NCBI GenBank assembly: GCA_026702755.1
Contig: JAPPBX010000107.1
Coordinates: 1-60,241, forward strand
Direction: 5' to 3'
DNA length: 60,241 nt
Source: Candidatus Poribacteria bacterium
GTDB lineage: Bacteria > Poribacteria > WGA-4E > WGA-3G
How positions within the stretch are numbered: position 1 is the stretch's first letter; the number at the start of each line of letters is the position of its first letter. Below are positions 25,923 to 35,285 of this stretch, piece after piece. Below the pieces are notes generated by a model. The model was not told the origin of the DNA and made no database searches. It saw only the letters and a list, made by a program, of their open reading frames with translations. Made by a program: the position numbers and the translations under genes.

Positions 25923-27488
25923 TTATGTTTCTGCTTCCTGACGAATTAGGATGCCAACGAATATCCCTGAGAAAGCCAGAATTGCAAGCGCGTAAGGTGC
26001 TGCTTCAGCGAACATCGCTTCTGTCGTGTAACTCCAGACGTTAAGCGCGAGCGTTTCATATCCAGCCGGTGATAAGAGAAAGGTAAGCGGCAGCTCCTTC
26101 ATTGTCGCCAGGAAGACAAGCGCGGTGGCGGTAAGCATGCCGCGCATGAGAACTGGAAGAAGTGCCCTGAAAAATGCCTGTATCGGTGAATACCCAAGTG
26201 AGCGAGCTGCCTCCTCCAAGTGTGGGGATGCTTGATAAAGTGAACTCCGCACCGGTCCAATGGCTTCTGCAAGGAAGTGTAGCGTACACGCGTAAATGAG
26301 CACAGGCAATGTTTTGTAAATGAAAGACATCGTGTTTAAAACGAAAAAAATGAGCGACAGTGCGAAAGCGAGTGGCGGTATAGCGTAGACGATATAGGCG
26401 ACACGTGCTAACATGTTTGACAGACGAGATGGATATCGGACACCTACATAGGCAAACGGGACTGCGAGGAACGCGCACAAAATCCCTGCAGGTATTGCGA
26501 TCGACAGCGAACCGATGAGGGAATTCACCAGCCCTTCCAACGCTGTACGATCGAATCCTCTAAACATCCATAAAAGGATAGCACCAGTTGGGACCACTAC
26601 AGTCAGGAATGTGAGCACACCGAGGTACAGATAAGCTGAGATACACCACCCACCGAGTGGAATCTGCGGCAACTGACGGGAAACCCCGGTCCCTGCGCGA
26701 TGGAGGACGACTCGGTTTAGCAATTTTGCCTCAAGGTAAAGCAAGCAGGCGGTAAACCCGAGAAGCATCAGCGCAAGCCACGCCGCGTAAATGTGTTCAA
26801 AAGAGAGTGTATACTCTATATAGAGTGCGTAACTAAAGGTCTCGTAGCGCATCAGCGACACAACACCAAAGTCGCCGATCACATGTAGACTGATGAGCAG
26901 CCCGCTGGCGTAAAGCGCGGGACGCAGCTGCGGAAGAATGACGCGAAAGAAAACCTCGCGGTACCGATAGCCGAGACTTCGGGCGGACTCCTCAAGGCTT
27001 GGATCTAATCCCAGTAGAGCGGTGCGCAGGTTTAGAAAGAGATAAGGGCTTGTATAAGCACTCAGTGCGAGAAGTGCCCCCCAGTAACCGCTGAGGCGCG
27101 GGATACTCGTGCCGAAGAATTGGGCACCGATTCCTGTGTTGCCACCGAGTGCCAAGAGCGCGTAAGCCATCACGTAGCCTGGGATCGCGAGTGGCAGAGC
27201 ACACAGCACCGTGAAGAAACGTTTTCCGCGCAAGTTCACTCTGGTTGTTAACCATGCGGCAGGAGTTACCAAAAGGATGTCTAATCCAAGAACGCCTCCG
27301 GTCAGTAGGAGTGTGTTAAAGAAAAGTTTCGCGTTTCGCCAGCGGAAAACAATTTGCCCAAGCGCGGTACCTTCCGCAGAAAGTGCTTTGACGAGCAGAT
27401 ACGCCAACGGGATAAGCCCACCGATGCCTACAGCGACTGCGGGAATAAGGAAATAGCGGTGTACGCTTACTGATTTTAGTTTTGGCAT
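25923..27488 (-). CDS. Ferric-iron-type ABC transporter permease (FbpB-like fusion)
   Basis: 521 residues with about 12 membrane helices in two homologous halves. Each half has an EAA loop that docks the ATPase: EESARSLGYRYREVFFRV in the first and EEAARSLGYSPIQAFFRA in the second. This double-permease form is typical of FbpB/AfuB/CysTW-like iron importers. It lies 42 nt downstream of the binding-protein gene. No ATPase gene follows; the only MalK-type ATPase in the window is at 44.7-45.8 kb. Confidence 0.9.
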   Translation of the reverse strand: MPKLKSVSVHRYFLIPAVAVGIGGLIPLAYLLVKALSAEGTALGQIVFRWRNAKLFFNTLLLTGGVLGLDILLVTPAAWLTTRVNLRGKRFFTVLCALPLAIPGYVMAYALLALGGNTGIGAQFFGTSIPRLSGYWGALLALSAYTSPYLFLNLRTALLGLDPSLEESARSLGYRYREVFFRVILPQLRPALYASGLLISLHVIGDFGVVSLMRYETFSYALYIEYTLSFEHIYAAWLALMLLGFTACLLYLEAKLLNRVVLHRAGTGVSRQLPQIPLGGWCISAYLYLGVLTFLTVVVPTGAILLWMFRGFDRTALEGLVNSLIGSLSIAIPAGILCAFLAVPFAYVGVRYPSRLSNMLARVAYIVYAIPPLAFALSLIFFVLNTMSFIYKTLPVLIYACTLHFLAEAIGPVRSSLYQASPHLEEAARSLGYSPIQAFFRALLPVLMRGMLTATALVFLATMKELPLTFLLSPAGYETLALNVWSYTTEAMFAEAAPYALAILAFSGIFVGILIRQEAET

Positions 27489-27530
27489 CCCATCCTGTTG
27501 TCTTAACTGCCCGATCGGACGCTGCGACTT

Positions 27531-28538
27531 CTATAAAATCTCAACGCGCCGCAACAGCTTAACTGTTCCATCAAGATCGTCCATATCGTTGAGGTTAAAT
27601 GTTGGAGCCAATTGAAGCAGTTCGGAAAGGGGTAGCAGTTCCACGTGTGGTGTTACACCCTCAATGGCGGGATATTCAAAGACATCGCTGGTGAAATATT
27701 GCTGTGCTTTGGCGGATAACAAGAATTCCACAAACTTCAGGGCTGCCTCTTTATTTTTACTGCTCTTTAACACGCCGACACCGGCAATATTAACAAGATT
27801 TCCTGGATCACTTGCCTTAAAGAAGGTTTGCGCTACAGGAAAGTTGGCATCTTTGCTTTTGAAGCGAAGAAGATAGTAGTGATTCGGCAGCCCGACATCT
27901 ATTTCGCCTGCAGCGAGCGCCTCTATGATGGGTGTATTCTTCGCATATTTTTTCGCGCCGTTCGCCTTCATGTCGCGTAGCCATTTCTCTGTGCGTTCTT
28001 CACCGACTTGCACGCGTAGGAAGGTAACAAACGCTTGGAATGAGGCGTTCGTTGGTGCCCAGCCAACTCTGCCTTTCCACATCGGTTGTGTTAAATCGAA
28101 GATGCTTTGCGGAAGTTCTTTCATTTCAACGCGTTCTGGAGCATAAGCCAGGACACGCGCTCTACCACTTGTTGCTACCCAGAAACTTTCGGCATCTCGA
28201 AAACCTGAAGGCACTTTTGTGAGTATAGTTTCGGGGAGTTTTTCAAACATCGCCTTTTTACTCACTGCACCGAGCGCACCAGCGTCCTGTGCCCAAAAGA
28301 GCGCGGCGGGGCTTTTGTCGCCTTCTGTTAGGAGTGCAGCAGCGAGTTGTGTTGTGTTGCCGTAACTCACTTCTACTTGAATACCGCTTTTCTCTTCAAA
28401 CTGCTTGATGATTGGTTCAACGAGACTCTTACTTCGTCCGGAATAGATAGTCAATGTCTCAGCGTGGACTGTCCCAACGAGAGTGAATAAGAGCAAAATT
28501 AGTGAACAAGTGAACAAATTGGATCGGTCGTTAAACAT
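27531..28538 (-). CDS. Ferric-iron ABC transporter substrate-binding protein (FbpA-like)
   Basis: 335 residues with a signal peptide ending at VHAET (residue ~26). It is a class-D periplasmic binding protein: LTIYSGRSKSLVEPIIKQFE at the start, and the paired tyrosines in PNHYYLLRF (near residue 217) at the position of the Fe3+ ligands. AAAGGAG lies 5 nt before the ATG. It is first in a two-gene unit with the FbpB-like permease. The multicopper oxidase gene ends 103 nt upstream on the same strand. Confidence 0.92.
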   Translation of the reverse strand: MFNDRSNLFTCSLILLLFTLVGTVHAETLTIYSGRSKSLVEPIIKQFEEKSGIQVEVSYGNTTQLAAALLTEGDKSPAALFWAQDAGALGAVSKKAMFEKLPETILTKVPSGFRDAESFWVATSGRARVLAYAPERVEMKELPQSIFDLTQPMWKGRVGWAPTNASFQAFVTFLRVQVGEERTEKWLRDMKANGAKKYAKNTPIIEALAAGEIDVGLPNHYYLLRFKSKDANFPVAQTFFKASDPGNLVNIAGVGVLKSSKNKEAALKFVEFLLSAKAQQYFTSDVFEYPAIEGVTPHVELLPLSELLQLAPTFNLNDMDDLDGTVKLLRRVEIL

Positions 28539-28641
28539 AATATCTCCTTTGCTAAATTAATAAACTGTACATCAGAATCAGAACCGATGTAAGTTTTGTC
28601 TGATTTAATAGAAAAAAGTTCGGAATTGTTGGATAGAAACG

Positions 28642-29784
28642 TCAACGTCTTGGAACGACCCGCCAGCGTGTGTTCATGCCTGCTGTAATATGGTCGGCAA
28701 CGTGGCAATGATAAAGCCAGTTGCCGGGTGTCTTCGCTGTCATGTCAACCGTAACCATCGTGCCAGGTAGTAGCTCTACAACGTCAGTGCGTTTCCCGGC
28801 GTTTAGCACTGTCTGACCGTGCCAGTGCGCGGTGTGCATATCAACTTCAGTGCCTAATCCGATAAGATACCAACGGACCCTGTCGTCCTGTTCAACTTCC
28901 AAACCTTGTAAGTTGCCGAAGATGAAACCGTTGATAGCATGCTTGAGATTTCCTTCTTCTGCTTCTTCGGGTGAATCATAAGCCTCAGTCTGACTATTTT
29001 TGACAATTTCTCGGTCATTCTCGTTAAAGATAAGGAACAGGGTTGTAAATGATTTATCGATATCTTTCGGACGCGGGTCCTCCGGTGAGCGTTCCATCCC
29101 CTTTTTGGTGACGACGACGGTTCCAATTAACCCGTCATAAACCTCTGTGACGGCATCGACGTGCGAGTGGTAGAGCCAGACAATGGACGATGGGTCATTC
29201 GGACCGGGAGCGGCATCACTGTCTGCTTCCCAGTGATAGGTGAAGGTGTCCCCAGGTGGCACAGCGGCACCGGATCCTTTCATATCCGCGCCCTCGTTTT
29301 CTTCATCGTATTGCAACCCATGTACATGGATACTGAGGGGCTTATCTGCGCGGTTAAGAAAGTGCACTCGGACACTATCGCCTTCAACGACGTGCAATTG
29401 CGGTCCAAGGATACCCATCCACACAGGTTGTTCGACTTGGGTCGTGTAAGAGGCATCGGTATATTGAATATAGCGATATTTTTCGTACACAAGTGCTTTG
29501 CCCCAAACGCCCAACCCCATACTCGGTCTGATGAGATTTTGTCCGCTCGGTGCGTAGTTCCATTCAACTCTTTCCGCAGCAATCCAATACTCTCGTATTT
29601 CGGATTCAGCAGGGGTGGTCCAGAAGCACAGCAGCGTACTCATGGTCATAAGAAGCGCGTAAAAGGCAAATGGCAGGTTTCTCACATTAGAAAACAGAAG
29701 GAGTCTACAAATTCTTCCTGTTAAGTTTGGGTTCATGATATTGAGACTCATTTTCAAAAACTGAGACTTTAAAGCAAACCTCAT
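28642..29784 (-). CDS. Two-domain multicopper oxidase
   Basis: 380 residues. A signal/membrane segment lies at ~38-56. Both cupredoxin domains are visible. The trinuclear-site histidine pairs are all present: HVHG (153-156), YHSH (205-208), HTAHWHG (317-323) and HCHVADH (359-365). C360, H365 and M370 are type-1 copper ligands. Classical laccases have three domains; this short two-domain form would need to trimerise. It should oxidise Fe2+ or phenols with O2. Position just before the FbpA/FbpB genes makes a ferroxidase role attractive, but this is inference from context. Confidence 0.9.
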   Translation of the reverse strand: MRFALKSQFLKMSLNIMNPNLTGRICRLLLFSNVRNLPFAFYALLMTMSTLLCFWTTPAESEIREYWIAAERVEWNYAPSGQNLIRPSMGLGVWGKALVYEKYRYIQYTDASYTTQVEQPVWMGILGPQLHVVEGDSVRVHFLNRADKPLSIHVHGLQYDEENEGADMKGSGAAVPPGDTFTYHWEADSDAAPGPNDPSSIVWLYHSHVDAVTEVYDGLIGTVVVTKKGMERSPEDPRPKDIDKSFTTLFLIFNENDREIVKNSQTEAYDSPEEAEEGNLKHAINGFIFGNLQGLEVEQDDRVRWYLIGLGTEVDMHTAHWHGQTVLNAGKRTDVVELLPGTMVTVDMTAKTPGNWLYHCHVADHITAGMNTRWRVVPRR

Positions 29785-29901
29785 AAAATGGTAAACCTCA
29801 ATGGGTTAAATTTGCATCCAATTATACCACAAGAAACAGAGTGTGTCAAAAAATCTTAAGCTTTGGTCGTTAATTTGCTGCCTGTGTGCTTATATGTGCC
29901 C

Positions 29902-30756
29902 TCAATCTATCTGTGGGTCAAGGGCATCTCGGAGCGCATCGCCGAGGAGGTTGAAACCTAAAACGATAAGGAAAATAGCGACACCGGGAGCGGTGACAGC
30001 CAAAGGTGCTTTGCGGATAAACTTTCGGTTTTCGTTGAGCATCGCGCCCCACTCCGGTTCGCCAATCTCTGCACCAAGTCCTAAGAAACTTAACCCTGCA
30101 GCATCTAAAATAGCTGCGCCAATACCTAAAGTTGCCTGAACAATCAGAGGGGCGAGGCAGTTCGGAAGGACGGTGGTCAGAAGAATCCGATTGTCGCTCG
30201 CACCGATCACTTTTGCAGCGACGACATAGTCCAACTCACGGACTTTAAGAACTGCAGCGCGCAAAATTCGGGCGTATTGTGGGATATAAACGATTGAGAC
30301 AGCGATAATCGCGTTGGTGAGACTCTGCCCCAAAATTGTGACAATGACCATAGCGAGGAGGATACTCGGCATTGCGAGCATCATATCCATCACGCGCATA
30401 ATCAGGTTATCAATTCTTTCCCCATAATAGCCCGCGATTGCACCGAAGAGCATCCCAAACCCAACAGAGAAAGTCATCGCGACGAATCCAACCTTTAGAG
30501 ATATACGGGTCCCATAGACAATCCTGCTGAAAATGTCGCGCCCAACGCCATCGGTGCCGAGGTAGTTCACATCTGACCAACCTTTGAGGCGTTCAACGAC
30601 ATTTGCGTGCCTTGGATCGTGTGTTGCAATGAGCGGGGCAAAAATGGCGACGACAATGAAGAACAGTATGATGGATGCACCAATCATGGCAGAACGGTGT
30701 CTTAAGAGTTTGCGGAGGACGAGGTGTTGGTTGGTATTTGTTATTGGGGTATTCAT
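29902..30756 (-). CDS. Dipeptide/oligopeptide-type ABC permease, DppC/OppC family
   Basis: 284 residues with the usual six-helix layout. The N-terminal OppC motif (HRSAMIGASIILFFIVVAIF) is followed by THDPRHANVVERL. NYLGTDGVGRDIFSRIVYGTR is the family signature, and AAKVIGASDNRILLTTVLPN is the EAA loop. The start overlaps the stop of the DppB-type gene by 4 nt (coupled translation). No binding protein or ATPase gene is adjacent, so the complete importer must use proteins encoded elsewhere. Confidence 0.93.
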   Translation of the reverse strand: MNTPITNTNQHLVLRKLLRHRSAMIGASIILFFIVVAIFAPLIATHDPRHANVVERLKGWSDVNYLGTDGVGRDIFSRIVYGTRISLKVGFVAMTFSVGFGMLFGAIAGYYGERIDNLIMRVMDMMLAMPSILLAMVIVTILGQSLTNAIIAVSIVYIPQYARILRAAVLKVRELDYVVAAKVIGASDNRILLTTVLPNCLAPLIVQATLGIGAAILDAAGLSFLGLGAEIGEPEWGAMLNENRKFIRKAPLAVTAPGVAIFLIVLGFNLLGDALRDALDPQID

Positions 30757-31775
30757 CTGGCTTCGTCTCCGAGACGGATGCGCGGATCAAAATAGGCATA
30801 CAACATATCCACGATGAGATTGACGAACATAAAGACTGTTGCAACAAAGAGCACGCCACCTTGCACGGCGCGGACATCGCGCGCCTCAACGGCGGCGCGC
30901 AACCACGAACCGAGCCCGGGCCAGGAGAAAATATGTTCAGTTAAGATCGCTCCGCCCAATAGATAGCCGAATTCCAAGCCGATAATTGTCAAAACAGGCA
31001 CCATGCTGTTTTTCATTGCATGTTTACCGATGACTTTCCACCGCGACAAACCTTTCGCGTATGCCGTCATAATATACGGTTGATTGAGTACTTCGAGGAG
31101 ACTGGAACGAGTCATCCGAGCGATGATTGCTAATGGGATGGTCCCCAATGTTACCGCAGGAAGAATGAGATGCGCGATGGCATTTCGGAAGGCAGCGAAA
31201 TTTCCCATGAGAAGCGTGTCAATAAGGTAGAAACCGGTACGCGATTGGATGTCTAAATCCAATATTACATCGAGCCGTCCTGTGCTTGGTAGTATGGGTA
31301 AGAAATAAGAAAAAAGCAGAATAAGCATCAAGCCTAACCAGAAGATAGGCATAGAGATACCGGCGAGGGATATGGACATTGAGAAATAGTCCAAAAATTT
31401 TCCGCGGAAAATCGCAGCAATAACGCCAGCCCCAATACCGAATATGATGGAAAATGCCATTGCAGCGAGGGTTAGTTCAGCCGTTGCCGGGAAATAGCGT
31501 TTGATTTCTTCAACTACCGGCTGTTTTGTTTTGAACGAGCGTCCAAAGTCAAGATGTGCGACATCCCACAAGAATTTGGCGTATTGGTGATACAAGGGCT
31601 TATCAAGTCCCATCTCTTCTCGAAGTTCGATGAGTGCTTTTTCGGTCGCGCGTTCTCCCAAAACAGCGACGGCGGCATCGCCGGGGATGAGGTGTACCAT
31701 CAGGAAAACGAGAAGCGATACCGCCAAAAGGGATAAACCGATCGAAAGAAAGCGTTGGAGGAGATATGAGAGCAA
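30753..31775 (-). CDS. Dipeptide/oligopeptide-type ABC permease, DppB/OppB family
   Basis: 340 residues from a TTG start; GAAGG lies 8 nt upstream. It starts MLSYLLQRFLSIGLSLLAVS. The family motif VHLIPGDAA is near residue 30, and the EAA loop (AKGLSRWKVIGKHAMKNSMV) is near 245. It is the first gene of a two-permease unit. It pairs with the DppC-type protein as a heterodimer in the inner membrane for peptide, nickel or glycan uptake; the substrate is not predictable. Confidence 0.92.
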   Translation of the reverse strand: MLSYLLQRFLSIGLSLLAVSLLVFLMVHLIPGDAAVAVLGERATEKALIELREEMGLDKPLYHQYAKFLWDVAHLDFGRSFKTKQPVVEEIKRYFPATAELTLAAMAFSIIFGIGAGVIAAIFRGKFLDYFSMSISLAGISMPIFWLGLMLILLFSYFLPILPSTGRLDVILDLDIQSRTGFYLIDTLLMGNFAAFRNAIAHLILPAVTLGTIPLAIIARMTRSSLLEVLNQPYIMTAYAKGLSRWKVIGKHAMKNSMVPVLTIIGLEFGYLLGGAILTEHIFSWPGLGSWLRAAVEARDVRAVQGGVLFVATVFMFVNLIVDMLYAYFDPRIRLGDEAR

Positions 31776-31868
31776 GAGTTGAACCTTCCCTGTTTTTTAA
31801 CGATTCAGTATCTGCATTCTCACTGCGCAGCAAACGCCCGCAGCAACTCAGAAGCAATCGTTAAAAAA

Positions 31869-32699
31869 TTAGAAAAATGGGTTGTGCAATTTCTCCTCAC
31901 CTACGGTAGTGGAGGGTCCATGCCCCGGAAAGAGTCTAACCGCGTCTGGAAGCGAAAGTAGGTTGTCGCGAACGCTGTCGATTTCATCCTGATAAGAGAT
32001 GTTGGGCCCCCCAACGGAACCGGCAAAGATCGCATCACCGACAAAAGCCACATCCTGTGCAATAAAACTACATCCACCGGGGGTGTGTCCGGGCGTATTG
32101 ACGACGCTTACGGTCAGTTCACCGACAACAGTGAGGGCATCACCATGGGCAACCTCACGTAATCTGTTTTCGCTCCGCGGTTTCGGTTCGTTCCTATGGA
32201 TGTAAGTTTCGCATCCGGTAGCGGTTTGAAGTTTCGGTAACCCGTCGGTATGGTCGCTGTGCGCGTGCGTCAGAAGGATCGCAGCGGGATTCACATTGTG
32301 AGCATCCAGTTGTTCCAAGACAAGGTCTGGATGCGCTGCGGTGTCTATAATTGCAGCATCATTGGTTGCTTTGCAAATTAAAAGATAGGCATTGACGGGC
32401 CATCCGCCGACAGGTGCGCTGATTGTGATAACCTCAAGATTTGCGTCGCTACGCTGCGGTGGCGTTTCAGGTTCCCACTGTTCTGTCGCGATGTCAAGCA
32501 GTTTGGTGCCGTCCAAATTCAGTACTTCTGCGAGACGAAAGACTTGCGTTTCGGTAGGTTTTAAGGTATACTGTTCCATACGCGCAAGTTCTGCCTCTGT
32601 AATACCAGCAGCACTTGCAGCTTGACTTTGAGAAAGGTCTTGCCCGCGTCGGGCTTTTCCAATGATGTCACCAAATTCATCTTCGAGTGCATAAGCCAT
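31869..32699 (-). CDS. HTH (XRE) plus metallo-beta-lactamase-fold hydrolase fusion
   Basis: 276 residues. Residues ~11-71 form an XRE-type helix-turn-helix (LSQSQAASAAGITEAELARM). Residues ~88-270 are an MBL-fold hydrolase with THAHSDH (144-150), HTPGGCS, GDAIF and a final PGHGPSTTVGEEK. This is the glyoxalase-II-like subgroup that binds two metals. The joining of a DNA-binding domain to a hydrolase suggests an enzyme that also regulates, or a sensor that binds a thioester or ester. AAGGAG precedes the ATG. The gene is divergent from Uma2 at 32799, so the 99-nt gap holds promoters for both. Confidence 0.88.
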   Translation of the reverse strand: MAYALEDEFGDIIGKARRGQDLSQSQAASAAGITEAELARMEQYTLKPTETQVFRLAEVLNLDGTKLLDIATEQWEPETPPQRSDANLEVITISAPVGGWPVNAYLLICKATNDAAIIDTAAHPDLVLEQLDAHNVNPAAILLTHAHSDHTDGLPKLQTATGCETYIHRNEPKPRSENRLREVAHGDALTVVGELTVSVVNTPGHTPGGCSFIAQDVAFVGDAIFAGSVGGPNISYQDEIDSVRDNLLSLPDAVRLFPGHGPSTTVGEEKLHNPFF

Positions 32700-32798
32700 G
32701 GTGGTGTTCTCCTTAACTTTTTAGTTTAAGGAACATTGTATCAAAAAATCAGGTATGATGCAATTGAAAATAGGTTGCATTGAAAAGGAGAGATTCTG

Positions 32799-33371
32799 AT
32801 GGACATTCCGAAAAATGGATATGAACAAGCGGCAATATCCCTCGCGCCGCTGGAAACTGATATGACGTTAGAAGATTTTCTTGAGAGCGATTTAGAGGGA
32901 TATGAATATGTGAAAGGAAAGTTAATACCGATGGCACCACCGACAATGGAGCACGGTGAAATCAGTATGAGCCTTAGTTTGCTGTTAGGTGTTCATATTC
33001 GTGAAAATGGGTTGGGGCGTTTGTATCCAGCAGATACAGACTTTAAATTGGGGGACCGACTGGTTAAACCGGATGTCGCGTTTGTTTCCACAGCGAGGTT
33101 GCCTGAAAACAGGAACCAGGCATCCCCTATAGCACCAGATCTCGCTGTTGAGGTAGTGTCACCATCAGATGTTTTTCGGCGTGTAATTGAAAAGGCGTTC
33201 GCTTATCTTGAAGCTGGTACACAGATGGTCTGGATTGTCGAACCCACTTCACAAACGGTACGAGTGTATCGATCTGAAACACCTATCAAGGTGTTAGGGA
33301 TTAACGACACACTCACGGGTGAAGATGTCGTTGAAGGGTTTTCGTGTCAAGTGGCACAACTTTTTGAATAA
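32799..33371 (+). CDS. Uma2-family putative endonuclease (DUF820)
   Basis: 190 residues. It has a PD-(D/E)XK-type nuclease core with YEYVKGKLIPMAPP (E in strand 1), VKPDVAFVS, PDLAVEVVSPSD (catalytic E) and FAYLEAGTQMVWIVEP. These genes occur in high copy in cyanobacteria and other environmental bacteria; their cellular role is unclear. AAGGAGAG precedes the ATG. The stop lies 10 nt before the next gene, whose ribosome site overlaps the stop codon, so the two are probably co-transcribed. Confidence 0.88.
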   Translation: MDIPKNGYEQAAISLAPLETDMTLEDFLESDLEGYEYVKGKLIPMAPPTMEHGEISMSLSLLLGVHIRENGLGRLYPADTDFKLGDRLVKPDVAFVSTARLPENRNQASPIAPDLAVEVVSPSDVFRRVIEKAFAYLEAGTQMVWIVEPTSQTVRVYRSETPIKVLGINDTLTGEDVVEGFSCQVAQLFE

Positions 33372-33381
33372 GGAGATTTTT

Positions 33382-34140
33382 ATGAAACTTGGTTTAGTTA
33401 CATATAATATGGCAAAAGATTGGGATGTCCCCACAATCATTGAGAAGTGTGTGGAGACAGGATTTTCAGGCGTGGAATTACGGACAACGCATGCCCACGG
33501 CGTTGAGGTCGAACTTTCGGCAAGCGAACGGGTAGCAGTAAAACAACAATTCGCTGATTCTCCGATTGAGATTGCCGGTTTAGGTTCCGCGTTTGATTAT
33601 CATGCCGTGGATCAGGCAGTGGTTCGTCAGAATATAGAAGGGACGAAAGTATATTCTCAGCTCGCAGCGGATGTCGGGGCACCCGGTGTGAAGGTGCGTC
33701 CGAATGGACTCCCTGAAGAAGTGCCTGTTGAAAAGACGTTGGAACAGATTGGATTAGCGTTACGCGAGTGTGGTGAATTCGCTGCGGATCTCGGTGTGCA
33801 GATTCGATTGGAAGTACACGGCGGTGGCACCTCTGAACTCCGGCATATCCGTACGATTATTGATGTCGCTGATCACGACAACGTCTATGTCTGCTGGAAT
33901 TCCAATTTCGGTGAGGTAGAAAACGGTTCCATTCAAAAGAACTTTGATCTCGTGAAAGGCAGAATCGGCTTGGTGCATATCACCGAACTGCATCGACGTG
34001 AGTATCCGTGGCGTGAGCTTTTTACACTCTTGAGAGATTCAGGGTATTCGGGGTACACCCTCGCAGAAATCGCCGGAAGTTCCGATCCAGAACGCGTAAT
34101 GAATTTTTATCGGGCATTGTGGGAAGAACTGTCAAGGTAA
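33382..34140 (+). CDS. Sugar-phosphate isomerase/epimerase-type TIM barrel
   Basis: 252 residues from the ATG at 33382 (AAGGAG upstream); 21 earlier codons read back into Uma2 and are excluded. It is an AP-endonuclease-2-like TIM barrel with probable metal ligands E in RLEVHGGG, N/D region CWNSN, H in LVHITELH and E in TLAEIAG. The family includes xylose isomerase-like and hydroxypyruvate isomerase-like enzymes. It should isomerise or epimerise a sugar or sugar acid. The function is inferred from the fold. Confidence 0.88.
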   Translation: MKLGLVTYNMAKDWDVPTIIEKCVETGFSGVELRTTHAHGVEVELSASERVAVKQQFADSPIEIAGLGSAFDYHAVDQAVVRQNIEGTKVYSQLAADVGAPGVKVRPNGLPEEVPVEKTLEQIGLALRECGEFAADLGVQIRLEVHGGGTSELRHIRTIIDVADHDNVYVCWNSNFGEVENGSIQKNFDLVKGRIGLVHITELHRREYPWRELFTLLRDSGYSGYTLAEIAGSSDPERVMNFYRALWEELSR

Positions 34141-34193
34141 CAGAAGCGTTCTTGTGATTTGTGTTATCATACTGCCAAAGGAAGTATTCTCTC

Positions 34194-35192
34194 ATGACCA
34201 AACACCATAAAGACTTGAAAAGGTCCTTAAAGGGTATTTTGGAAAGGTATTGCATTATTATGCTCGTCGGAGGACTCGCCCTCGTTATCAGTGGTTGCGA
34301 ACGAGATGACATAACATCGCCAGCGGAAACGATAACATCCCCCTCAGAGAAAAAAACACCGCTCCCGGAGGGAAAAACAGCAATACCGCTCCCAGGGGAA
34401 AAACCTCCACTCCCTAAAGGCATGGTCCTCATTCCCGAGGGTGAGTTTCAGATAGGCAGCAACGATAGGGAGGCGGATGATGATGAGCAGCCAGTGCGCA
34501 CCGTCTATGTAGATGCGTTTTATATGGATGAGACGGAAGTGACGAACGCGCAATTCAAAGAATTTGTGCTTAAAAACCCGCGTTGGCAGAAGAATCGGAT
34601 TGACGGAAAATTTCACAATGGACGTTACCTCTGGGCCTGGGATGGGAATAACTACCCAAAAGGTAGAGACAAACATCCGGTTACTGGTGTGAGTTGGTAT
34701 GCGGCGATGGCATACTCGAAGTGGGTAGAAAAGCGTCTGCCGACAGAGGCGGAATGGGAACGCGCCGCGCGTGGGGGCTTAGTCGATAAGACGTATCCGC
34801 ATGGGAACACGCTAACGCCACGGGATGCAAACTACGGGAACAACATTAAAAATACCACCGCCGTAGGGAGGTATCCTGCGAACGGGTATGGATTGTATGA
34901 TATGGCGGGTAACGCGAGCGAATGGTGTTTAGATCGATACCATAGTGGACTCTATCTTACATTTCCACAGGAGGGTGTTGCGCGCAATCCGTTGGCGGGC
35001 GCGAACACGATTCAGTGGATAGTGGATAACTTCACAAATGTTAATGTTGATGTTTCCCGCGTCCTGCGCGGTGGGCACTGGTTCGACATGGCTCGACTCC
35101 CGCGTGTCGCCGATCGCCGCGACTCCAAACCAAAGAGCGCGTTCTGGGTCATCGGTTTTCGTTGTGTGAGGTCTGTCACTGTAACCCCTTAA
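34194..35192 (+). CDS. SUMF1-domain lipoprotein (copy 1), catalytic cysteines absent
   Basis: 332 residues from the ATG at 34194 (AAAGGAAG upstream). The lipobox VISGC is at residues ~31-35, followed by a repetitive Thr/Pro/Glu/Lys linker, then the formylglycine-generating-enzyme fold (MVLIPEGEFQIGSND, DAFYMDETEVTNAQFKEFV, RLPTEAEWERAARGG, YDMAGNASEWCLD, GFRCVRSV). True formylglycine-generating enzymes carry two active-site cysteines in the segment before GFRC; here it reads GGHWFDMARLP without cysteine. So it is more likely a surface binding protein than a sulfatase activator. A near-identical copy lies at 45939-46937. Confidence 0.88.
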   Translation: MTKHHKDLKRSLKGILERYCIIMLVGGLALVISGCERDDITSPAETITSPSEKKTPLPEGKTAIPLPGEKPPLPKGMVLIPEGEFQIGSNDREADDDEQPVRTVYVDAFYMDETEVTNAQFKEFVLKNPRWQKNRIDGKFHNGRYLWAWDGNNYPKGRDKHPVTGVSWYAAMAYSKWVEKRLPTEAEWERAARGGLVDKTYPHGNTLTPRDANYGNNIKNTTAVGRYPANGYGLYDMAGNASEWCLDRYHSGLYLTFPQEGVARNPLAGANTIQWIVDNFTNVNVDVSRVLRGGHWFDMARLPRVADRRDSKPKSAFWVIGFRCVRSVTVTP

Positions 35193-35208
35193 CGGACTTT
35201 ACCCTTCC

Positions 35209-35236
35209 CAAAATGTTACACAAGTGTAGCATTCTT
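35209..35236 (+). terminator. Terminator-like hairpin after SUMF1 copy 1
   Basis: AAAATGTTACAC (35209-35220) faces a slightly altered complement (AGTGTAGCATTCTTT, from 35223). It corresponds to the perfect hairpin after SUMF1 copy 2, so the duplicated unit includes the terminator. Confidence 0.6.
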
Positions 35237-35285
35237 TAACGGAATAGGTATTGCCAGTTTTTTTGATGAATGAGGATAGACACCA

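Noticed and set aside
34194-35192. Active formylglycine-generating enzyme for sulfatases
   Set aside because: The two active-site cysteines are absent and no sulfatase gene is nearby.
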